Assembly (NCBI GenBank): GCA_025458755.1 | Contig: JALORT010000150.1 | Coordinates: forward strand, 1 to 6,035 | Source: Methylotetracoccus sp. | GTDB lineage: Bacteria; Pseudomonadota; Gammaproteobacteria; Methylococcales; Methylococcaceae | Direction: 5' to 3' | DNA length: 6,035 nt | Shown: in pieces, positions 1-5,984 of the stretch | How positions within the stretch are numbered: position 1 is the first letter of the stretch | How the letters are laid out: the number at the start of each line of letters is the position of its first letter | Notes under the pieces: generated by a model | Databases searched by the model: none | The model's input: only the letters and a program-made list of their open reading frames with translations | Told to the model about the DNA's origin: nothing | Position numbers and translations under genes: made by a program

Positions 1-408
1 ACCTTGAAACCCTTCGGCGGTAACAAGGCGGTCGACCTGCAGCAGCTCCGCGGCAAGGTGGTCTATGTCGACTTCTGGGCGTCCTGGTGCGGCCCTTGCG
101 CGCAGTCGTTCCCGTTCATGAACAACCTGGACCGCGAGCTGCGCGATCAGGGGCTTCAGGTCGTCGGCGTCAACATCGATGAAGATCCCGCGGATGCGCA
201 GGATTTTCTCGGCAAACGTCCGGCTCGGTTCGCCGTGGCCATGGACGCCGATAAGAGCTGCGCACAGAGCTTCGGCGTCAAGGCCATGCCGTCCACCTAT
301 GTGATCGACCGCAAAGGCGTCGTTCGCCATGTCCATCTCGGCTTCCGGCCCGGGGAGGCCGATAAGGTTCGCGACGTCGTCGAACGCCTGCTGGCGGAAA
401 ACCCCTGA
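1..408 (+). CDS. TlpA/ResA-like thioredoxin-fold thiol-disulfide oxidoreductase, 5'-truncated by the window edge
   Basis: The reading frame is open from base 1. The TTG at position 4 is an internal Leu rather than a start: the TLK-type beginning followed by DLQQLRGKVVYVDFWASWCGPC is the usual TlpA/AhpC-TSA domain entry, normally preceded by a signal peptide, which here would lie upstream. Counting from that Leu, the active site WCGPC is at residues 28-32 (Cys codons 88-90 and 97-99), the cis-Pro loop is AMPS (Pro96), and the end (ERLLAENP) matches a complete C-terminus. A third Cys (C86) lies away from the active site. Proteins of this family reduce or exchange disulfides in the periplasm. 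The next gene, 32 bp downstream, encodes a lipoprotein with a CxC tail, an attractive substrate (inference). Family assignment is secure; the periplasmic location is inferred because the N-terminus is missing. Confidence 0.92.
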   Translation, partial: TLKPFGGNKAVDLQQLRGKVVYVDFWASWCGPCAQSFPFMNNLDRELRDQGLQVVGVNIDEDPADAQDFLGKRPARFAVAMDADKSCAQSFGVKAMPSTYVIDRKGVVRHVHLGFRPGEADKVRDVVERLLAENP

Positions 409-440
409 CTGATGTTACGCCTTGCTCGCCAGACGTTCAG

Positions 441-671
441 ATGAAGAAAATCATGCCGCTTTGCACCGCCGCGTCGTGGGTCGCGGCGTTGCTGATCACG
501 GGCTGTGCCGAAGTCTCCCCGTGGGAGCGCGGTTATCTCGCCAAACCCCATATGGCCTTGGAACCCGACCCCGCCCAGACCATGCTGCGCGTACATGCCT
601 ACCGCAGTCGCGAAGCCGCCGCCGGTTGGGGTGAGGCGACCGGCGCCGGGGCGGGTTGCGGTTGCTACTGA
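441..671 (+). CDS. DUF4266 small lipoprotein with Gly/Ala-rich CxC tail
   Basis: This 76-residue protein has a lipoprotein signal: MKK, a hydrophobic core and a lipobox ending LITGC, so Cys22 would be lipidated, leaving a mature chain of about 55 residues. The mature part carries the DUF4266 core as I know it: a WERGYLAKPHMAL segment at residues 29-40 and a DP-containing stretch at 43-44. It then has a helical HAYRSREAAAG segment and the tail GEATGAGAGCGCY at 64-76. Homologues I recall end in a similar Gly-rich GCGC plus one residue, so the tail is probably the functional part. No function is established. The tail has a Thr67-Gly-Ala like an ApbE target and Cys73/Cys75 that could form a disulfide or bind metal or a cofactor. 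ATG 441 is chosen because it gives the MKK start; ATG 453 is possible. No good Shine-Dalgarno precedes either, so coupling to the upstream gene is plausible. Confidence 0.85.
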   Translation: MKKIMPLCTAASWVAALLITGCAEVSPWERGYLAKPHMALEPDPAQTMLRVHAYRSREAAAGWGEATGAGAGCGCY

Positions 672-719
672 CCCGCCATCGATGATCAAGTCCCGCCGTG
701 GCTCGGCGCCTGAATCGCT

Positions 720-3254
720 GTGAGTCCGTTGTTTCCGCTGCGGCGCCGGGTGCGCGCGGCTTTTTGTCGGCTGAAGAACAAGCTCGGTTCATCGCGCGAG
801 ACGGCCGCATCCCGCCTGACGGCACCGGCCAATCCCTCGCTGCAGGCCTTGACGGTTGCTGCACTGGCCTTGCCCGGCCTGACACATGCTCCGGTTCAGG
901 CCGCGGAGGGTGACGAAGGCGGGGTGCAGTATGGCCGTTACCAGGAGGGCGGCGGCACGCACAGCCGTTTTCGGGAAACCGGTAACAGCATTGGCGTCGA
1001 TTCGCTACAGGCGTACTTCGGAACGCGCTTGATGGATCGCATTCGGCTGGTATTCAACTACACGCAGGATACCTGGTCGGGGGCGACACCGATCGCCGCA
1101 TCCCCGGCATCCGCGCTCACCCGCACCGACAACATCACTGGCGCGTCGGTGTTCTGGTCGGTCGGCAACCCCTTGACCAAATTTGATCCGACCCAAGGCG
1201 TCGGGGTCTTCGTCGACCCCGAGACGTTCAAGCAGTACGACATCGCCGAGACCGTTCAGGTCATGGCATACGCTTCCCCGGAGACACGCCGCCAGGGCGA
1301 CTTCCGGTTGGGTTACGAGTGGGACGAGGCGGCGATCGACGGCGGCGGCGGCGTGTCGATAGAAAATGACTTCGACGTCTGGTTCGTCAACCTCGGCGGG
1401 CGCATGGATTTCAATCAGAAGACCACGACGCTGACCGCAGGCGGTTCCTACACCAACAGCGCCATCAATGCGCAGCGCTTCGCGTACAGTGTCGTCGGCA
1501 GCGCCGCACCGAATCCGGCCACCGTCAGCGGGAACCGGCAGGACGGCTCATTCGGCGTGGGACTGGTTCAGGTGCTGGACAAAAAATCCATGCTGGAGGC
1601 AAACTTGGGCTATACGACCAGCAGCGGCTATCTCTCGAATCCTTACAAGCAGTCCCTGTTCTTCGCCCCAGTTGATGCGCCACAGCTGAATTCGCCGAAT
1701 CCTCAAACTGGGCTCTATTCGTCACTCGCCGTCGCCAAGTTCGACAACCGGCCCAGCCTTCGGGATCAGGTGACCTTCAACACGCGCTATGCCCGTTACT
1801 TCGACAGCGTCGACGGCGCGTTGCACGCCAGTTACCGGTTCTACCACGACGGCTGGGGCATCAACGCCCACACCTTCGAAGCAGCCTGGGGCCAACCGAT
1901 CGGCAGCGGTTGGGTGATTCGTCCGAAGGTCCGGTACTACACACAGAGCGCGGCACATTTCTACAGCGCCTACTACGTGCTGGACCAGAGCCTGTCGTTC
2001 GCCGACTACTTGAACGCGGTCGGTGGCAATACCAGCGGCCTGCTGTTTCCCAGGAATTGGTCCAGCGATTACCGGCTTTCCGGTTTCGGCGCGCTGAGCG
2101 GCGGCATCACGATCAGCAAGCAGTTCGCCCGCGGGGTCCAGGTCCAGGCCGGCGCGGAATATTACACCCATGCCGGGTCGAAACGCGCCGATGACGAGAT
2201 GGATCATGCCGCGATGGGACATGCCGACCATCAAGGACACGAGGGGCACGGCGGTCATGAGGGGCATGGCGGTCACGCCGGAAGCCCCTTTCCAGCCGGC
2301 GTCATGTTCGCCCACATGATGCACAAGCCGGACGACTTCATGGTCGGCTATCGCTACACCTGGGCCTCGCAAAGCGGGAACTTTCTGAACGGGTCGCACC
2401 CAGTCGGTGATGCCGATATCGTCGCGAACGGCTGCGGCGTCGGTGTTCCATGCGCCCTCGCGCCGCGCGAGATGAACATGCACATGCACATGCTGGACAT
2501 CATGTACGCGCCGACCGACTGGCTGAACCTGATGATCATGCCGATGTTCATGGACATGAACATGACGTTCCGGGAGCTCGAAGGCGGCGACTTCGGTAAC
2601 ACCGGTCACAGCGGCCACGGCAGTCATCTGGGCCGTCCCATGGCCAGCGGGGGCTGGGGCGATACCGGTTTCTACGGATTAGTGAAGCTGTTCGACATTC
2701 CCCAGCACCGCATGCATCTGACGCTGGGCTTTACCGCGCCCACCGGGGACACGACGCAACGCATCGCCGGCGGCGACTACACCCACTACATGATGCAGCT
2801 CGGGAGCGGGACGTGGGATTTCCGGCCCAATTTGACCTACACGGGTTATCTCGATCGATTTTCCTGGGGCGCTCAGTTCGCCGGGACGATCCGCGGCGAC
2901 GACAAGAACGAGGAGGGTTATCGACTTGGCGATGCCGTCCAGTCGACCGCGTGGGGCAGCTACCAGATTCTCGATTGGCTGTCCGCGAATGTCCGCGGTA
3001 TGTACACCCGGCAATACCCCATCGTCGGGCAATATAAGTGCTGCAGCACGATCATCGGTCCGATGGACGTACCGGCGAATTACGGCGGCCAGTTCTGGGA
3101 TGTCGGATTCGGTTTGAACGTGGACATCAAGAGCGGGGAACTCAAAGGCAACAGCCTCAGCGTCGAATGGCTGGAGCCGGTGGAAACCAATGTCAACGGC
3201 TATCAGCTCAAGCCCCAGGGCACCCTGGCCGCGACTTGGACCTTACACTTCTGA
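720..3254 (+). CDS. DUF3570 outer-membrane protein fused through a His-rich linker to a second Met/His-rich barrel-like domain
   Basis: The protein has 844 residues. GTG 720 is the earliest possible start, since TGA at 711-713 is in frame; no ATG lies before the signal core and no clear ribosome site is seen. A long basic N-terminus is followed by a hydrophobic core (about 41-57) and probable cleavage near VQA-AE (61-62). Residues about 65-485 resemble DUF3570, with RPSLRDQ (344-350), YRFYHDGWGINAHTFEAAW (372-390) and a VRYYTQSAAHFY strand (404-415). Residues 496-519 are His-rich. Residues about 525-844 resemble a separate family of putative outer-membrane transporter/PF13557-like proteins, with MYAPTDWLNLM (595-605), GWGDTGFYGLVKL (645-657) and MMQLGSGTWDFRPNLTYTGY (691-710). 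The chain ends ATWTLHF, the C-terminal Phe typical of BAM-inserted barrels. DUF3570 proteins are usually near half this length. Function is unknown; an envelope channel or metal-binding role is inferred. The DUF3570 half is firm and the second-domain assignment is from memory. Confidence 0.88.
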   Translation: MSPLFPLRRRVRAAFCRLKNKLGSSRETAASRLTAPANPSLQALTVAALALPGLTHAPVQAAEGDEGGVQYGRYQEGGGTHSRFRETGNSIGVDSLQAYFGTRLMDRIRLVFNYTQDTWSGATPIAASPASALTRTDNITGASVFWSVGNPLTKFDPTQGVGVFVDPETFKQYDIAETVQVMAYASPETRRQGDFRLGYEWDEAAIDGGGGVSIENDFDVWFVNLGGRMDFNQKTTTLTAGGSYTNSAINAQRFAYSVVGSAAPNPATVSGNRQDGSFGVGLVQVLDKKSMLEANLGYTTSSGYLSNPYKQSLFFAPVDAPQLNSPNPQTGLYSSLAVAKFDNRPSLRDQVTFNTRYARYFDSVDGALHASYRFYHDGWGINAHTFEAAWGQPIGSGWVIRPKVRYYTQSAAHFYSAYYVLDQSLSFADYLNAVGGNTSGLLFPRNWSSDYRLSGFGALSGGITISKQFARGVQVQAGAEYYTHAGSKRADDEMDHAAMGHADHQGHEGHGGHEGHGGHAGSPFPAGVMFAHMMHKPDDFMVGYRYTWASQSGNFLNGSHPVGDADIVANGCGVGVPCALAPREMNMHMHMLDIMYAPTDWLNLMIMPMFMDMNMTFRELEGGDFGNTGHSGHGSHLGRPMASGGWGDTGFYGLVKLFDIPQHRMHLTLGFTAPTGDTTQRIAGGDYTHYMMQLGSGTWDFRPNLTYTGYLDRFSWGAQFAGTIRGDDKNEEGYRLGDAVQSTAWGSYQILDWLSANVRGMYTRQYPIVGQYKCCSTIIGPMDVPANYGGQFWDVGFGLNVDIKSGELKGNSLSVEWLEPVETNVNGYQLKPQGTLAATWTLHF
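2238..2276 (+). repeat. 18-bp tandem repeat encoding His-Glu-Gly-His-Gly-Gly inside the DUF3570 fusion
   Basis: Two 18-bp copies (2238-2255 and 2256-2273) differ only at two C/T wobble positions and are followed by one more His codon (2274-2276). They encode the last part of a run in which His occurs at residues 501, 504, 507, 510, 513, 516 and 519, exactly every third residue. The near-identity suggests the linker grew by local duplication. The encoded stretch is a likely metal-binding, flexible segment between two barrel domains. Confidence 0.85.
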
Positions 3255-3430
3255 GTGTGCGCGAGATCGTCTCTGATGCTCGACCGATCGTTCCCCTCGA
3301 CACACCCCGGCTCCGCGTGACGGCCTGAGGCACCGCGAAGGGGATGGGGGGTGCCCGCGATGGGTCGATTCAAGCGGCCAAGAGTCCGTTGCGGTACTTG
3401 CCTGCCGCAGGCCGACGATAGGCCTTGAAC
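3255..3430. other. 176-bp gap between the DUF3570 and apbE genes, no feature recognised
   Basis: This is the longest intergenic stretch of the window. It holds an interrupted palindrome, GCCTGC-C-GCAGGC, at 3400-3412, whose arms are too close for a full hairpin. Distant CACCCC and GGGGTG arms (about 3303-3352) lack a T-tract. I see neither a convincing terminator nor a good -35/-10 pair. A separate promoter for the last two genes cannot be excluded. Confidence 0.5.
3417..3422 (+). promoter_or_regulatory. Weak ribosome binding site for the apbE-like gene
   Basis: GATAGG lies 8 bases before ATG 3431, a normal spacing, and only 2 bases before the alternative TTG at 3425, which is too close. This favours the ATG. 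The TAG within it (3419-3421) is also the in-frame stop that closes the reading frame upstream. Confidence 0.45.
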
Positions 3431-4339
3431 ATGCCGCAACTGCGCTATCTCAGGCGGTCCTTCAAAGCCATGGGCTCGCCCTGCGATCTTCAGATTTATA
3501 CCCCGAATGCCGCCGAAGGGCGGCGCGTCGCCACGCTCGTGATCGCCGATGTCGAGCGGCTTGAGGCCCTTTATTCGCGCTACCGGAGCGACAGCTTCTT
3601 GTCCGAGATCAACCGGGTGGCGGCGACGGGAGGCTCGATTACCGTCGACGACGAAACCGCGGGGCTGTTGAATTATGCCGCCACCGCCCACCGGGAAAGC
3701 GACGGGCTGTTCGACATCACCTCCGGCATCCTGCGCCGCGTCTGGCGCTTCGATCAGGGGGCGCTCCCGGACCAGGAGCGGGTTCGCGTTTTGCTGCAGC
3801 AAGTCGGTTGGGACAAAGTGAATTGGCTCCCGCCGCTGCTGGAGTTCCCGCTACCGGGCATGGAGATCGACTTCGGCGGAGTCGTCAAGGAATATGCGGC
3901 GGATCGGGTCGCGGCGCTGTGCTGGAACGCCGGCGTGCGCCACGGCTTCATCAACCTGGGCGGCGACATCAAGGTCATCGGCCCCCATCCGGACGGTAGT
4001 CCCTGGCGGATCGGCATCCGCCATCCCCGCAACCCGGTCGGCGTAATTCAGCGGCTGTCCTTGAGCGGTGGGGGCATGGCCAGCAGCGGGGATTACGAGC
4101 GGTGCATCGTGGTCGACGGGGTCCGCTATGCGCACGTGCTGAACCCGAAAACGGGTTGGCCGGTCCGCCACCTCGCCGCCGTGAGCGTAGTCGGTGAGCT
4201 GTGCGTCGTGGCGGGCAGTGCGTCGACCATCGCCATGCTGAAGGAGGAGCAGGGTCCGGCCTGGCTTGAAGCACTGGGCCTGCCGCATTTCTGGGTGGAT
4301 GTGAATGGCCAGGTCGGCGGTTCGCTGGTGTCTCCCTGA
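3431..4339 (+). CDS. apbE: ApbE-family FAD:protein FMN transferase, no signal peptide
   Basis: ApbE enzymes transfer FMN from FAD to a Thr or Ser of a target protein, using Mg2+. This 302-residue protein carries the family signatures in order (numbered from ATG 3431): FKAMGSPCDLQIY (11-23), YRSDSFLSEINR (51-62), DGLFDITSGILRRVWRF (91-107), the FAD-site motif IDFGGVVKEYAADRV (146-160), GFINLGGDIKVIG (172-184), PWRIGIRHP (191-199), ASSGDYER (217-224) and HVLNPKTGWPV (235-245). It departs from the classic pattern in two places: HVLNP where HxxDP is usual, and AGSAST (261-266) where ADALST, with a Mg2+-binding Asp, is usual. There is no signal peptide or lipobox, and an in-frame TAG at 3419-3421 rules out a longer N-terminus. 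Most studied ApbEs act outside the cytoplasm, so either this one acts in the cytosol or it reaches the periplasm by another route. The likely substrate is encoded in the same cluster (inference). The family is certain; activity is not. Confidence 0.93.
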   Translation: MPQLRYLRRSFKAMGSPCDLQIYTPNAAEGRRVATLVIADVERLEALYSRYRSDSFLSEINRVAATGGSITVDDETAGLLNYAATAHRESDGLFDITSGILRRVWRFDQGALPDQERVRVLLQQVGWDKVNWLPPLLEFPLPGMEIDFGGVVKEYAADRVAALCWNAGVRHGFINLGGDIKVIGPHPDGSPWRIGIRHPRNPVGVIQRLSLSGGGMASSGDYERCIVVDGVRYAHVLNPKTGWPVRHLAAVSVVGELCVVAGSASTIAMLKEEQGPAWLEALGLPHFWVDVNGQVGGSLVSP

Positions 4340-4423
4340 ACGATGTGCCCCCCCCATGCCGTTGCGGTCTGCCCAGGCTCTGCACTGACGCCGACCGGCA
4401 CCGTTCAAACCTAACCATGTACC

Positions 4424-4427
4424 GAGG
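4424..4427 (+). promoter_or_regulatory. Ribosome binding site of the spermidine-synthase-like gene
   Basis: GAGG lies 9 bases before ATG 4437. It is the clearest Shine-Dalgarno core in the window and supports that ATG as the start. The rest of the 97-bp gap before this gene, including an 8-C run at 4348-4355, shows no recognisable promoter or terminator. Confidence 0.6.
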
Positions 4428-4436
4428 CAATTCCGG

Positions 4437-5984
4437 ATGACTGCCCTACGCCCGACCCGACTTGCGCGCACCGGCCTGTATCTGACCGTCTTCGTGACCG
4501 GGGCTGCCGTGATGGTGATCGAACTGCTCGGCACGCGCGTGATCGCACCGTTCTACGGCACCAGCCTTTACGTGTGGTCATCGCTGATCTCGGTCACGAT
4601 GATCGCTCTGGCGTGCGGCTACTTCGTCGGTGGGCGCTGGGCCGATCGGGCGGAGGCCGTCGGTCTGCCCCTGATCATCGCACTCGCCGGTGTTGCGGTA
4701 CTCTGTATTCCCTGGGCCGCCCGACCGGTACTGTTGGCGACCGATCCCTTGGGCTTGCGTGCGGGCGCCTTCGTCAGCGCGCTGGTGTTGTTCGCGCCGA
4801 GCCTCACCTTCCTGGGGATGGTCGGGCCGTTCGCCATCAAGCTGGCCACCTCGCGGCTGGACGGCGTCGGGACCAGTGCGGGTTCGATCTACGCGGTCAG
4901 CACCCTCGGCAGCGTGATCGGTACGCTGCTGCTGGGCTTCTTACTCTTCCCGCTGGTGGGTTCACGCGCGATCCTCGTCGGTCTGAGTGTCACGCTGCTG
5001 GTGTTGGGCGTCGCGGCAACGCTGTTCCAACAGCCGGATCGACGCGTGGTATGGGCGGGTCCGCTGCCGGTGCTGCTGCTGGCTTTGCCCCTGCCGGCCC
5101 TGATCCTCGGTGCCGGACGGGACGAGACCGGTGGCGGTCGATTCCAGGTCCGCTCCGAGGTCGAAAGCCTGTACGGCTGGGTGCGGGTGATCGATCAGCC
5201 GGAACATCATCTCCGCCTGCTGACCTCGGATGCCTCGATGATCGGTGCGGCCAGCCTGACCACCGGCGCCAATCAACTGACGTATCAGAAGATCGTGCAG
5301 CTCATTCCGGCGATGGCGCCTTCAGTCCGGCGCGCGTTGCTGATCGGTCAAGGGGCCGGCCATATGGCGATGGCGCTCAAGCAACACTACGGTATCGACA
5401 CGGATACCGTCGAAATCGACCCGGCGGTGGCCCATGCGGCCACGCATTTCTTTGGCTTTGTACCCACCGGCGAGGTTCGCGTCGGCGACGGGCGGTATGA
5501 GCTGCGCCGCTTACAGGGCCCTTACGATCTGATCATCCATGACTGCTTTACCGGTGGCTCCGAGCCGTCGCATTTGTTGACCTTGGAGGCGCTTTCGCAG
5601 TTACGCGGCCTGCTGTCGGCGCGCGGAATGCTCGCCCTGAATTTTGTCGCCTTTGCCCACCAGGGCCGAAATCCCGCCCTGGCCTCCGTGTTCCGAACCG
5701 TCGGCGCGGTATACCCGCACGTGTCGCTTTTCGTCTCGGAACCCGGGGACGATTTCAACGACTTCATTTTCCTCGCGTCGAGCCAACCCATCGCTTTGGC
5801 GGCGCCATCACTTGCGCCGGAGCAACGGGCCTGGTTGAAAGAACGGGTGATGCAGATCGATCCCGCCCAGGGGACTATCCTGACGGACGATTTCAATCCA
5901 CTCGAGCATCTCCAAACAGCCAAAGCGGAGGAATATCGGCGCTTTGTCGTCGAGTGGCTGGGCGCGGAGTTGCTGGTGCCTTGA
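4437..5984 (+). CDS. Membrane-anchored spermidine-synthase-like protein (fused MFS/SpeE-like family)
   Basis: The protein has 515 residues. The N-terminal half is a membrane domain with hydrophobic segments near 14-35, 45-65, 77-100, 110-135, 150-175, 177-197 and 206-226. It opens with the family hallmark VMVIELLGTRVIAPFYG (25-41), then VWSSLISVTMIALACGYFVGGRWADR. The C-terminal half (about 235-515) is a Rossmann methyltransferase-like domain with nucleotide loop GQGAG (304-308), acidic VEIDP (325-329), VGDGR (349-353), YDLIIHDCF (363-371) and the closing ILTDDFNPLE (481-490). The overall architecture is that of proteins annotated fused MFS/spermidine synthase. True spermidine synthases have GGGDGG and a D-x-x-DP motif; here these read GQGAGH and DCFTGG, so polyamine synthesis is doubtful and an S-adenosylmethionine-dependent methyl or other transferase is as likely. 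It follows apbE by 97 bp with its own ribosome site. Substrate is unknown; an envelope-modifying role is inferred only from context. Confidence 0.87.
   Translation: MTALRPTRLARTGLYLTVFVTGAAVMVIELLGTRVIAPFYGTSLYVWSSLISVTMIALACGYFVGGRWADRAEAVGLPLIIALAGVAVLCIPWAARPVLLATDPLGLRAGAFVSALVLFAPSLTFLGMVGPFAIKLATSRLDGVGTSAGSIYAVSTLGSVIGTLLLGFLLFPLVGSRAILVGLSVTLLVLGVAATLFQQPDRRVVWAGPLPVLLLALPLPALILGAGRDETGGGRFQVRSEVESLYGWVRVIDQPEHHLRLLTSDASMIGAASLTTGANQLTYQKIVQLIPAMAPSVRRALLIGQGAGHMAMALKQHYGIDTDTVEIDPAVAHAATHFFGFVPTGEVRVGDGRYELRRLQGPYDLIIHDCFTGGSEPSHLLTLEALSQLRGLLSARGMLALNFVAFAHQGRNPALASVFRTVGAVYPHVSLFVSEPGDDFNDFIFLASSQPIALAAPSLAPEQRAWLKERVMQIDPAQGTILTDDFNPLEHLQTAKAEEYRRFVVEWLGAELLVP

Noticed and set aside
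720..750. Twin-arginine export signal at LRRRV near the barrel N-terminus
   Set aside because: The sequence lacks the S-R-R-x-F-L-K pattern, the hydrophobic core is 30 residues away, and outer-membrane barrels use Sec.
1722..2627. A 301-codon open frame on the minus strand, opposite the His/Met-rich part of the barrel gene
   Set aside because: Its His/Val-rich product is what is expected opposite His/Met codons in GC-rich DNA. It has no recognisable domain, and the plus-strand frame is clearly the real gene.
3303..3352. CACCCC / GGGGTG arms as a possible terminator after the barrel gene
   Set aside because: The arms are about 40 bases apart with no consistent stem between them and no following T-tract.
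3400..3412. Interrupted palindrome GCCTGC-C-GCAGGC before apbE
   Set aside because: The one-base centre leaves only a short stem once a loop is allowed, and there is no T-tract. As an operator it is a single copy with no known match, so it is not called.
3203..3802. A 199-codon minus-strand open frame spanning the gap and the start of apbE
   Set aside because: It lies mostly opposite conserved ApbE motifs, has no recognisable family features and no ribosome site; it is a high-GC shadow.
4343..4414. A 23-codon open frame starting ATGTGC in the gap before the SpeE-like gene
   Set aside because: No ribosome site, low-complexity start across an 8-C run, no recognisable features; chance in a short gap.
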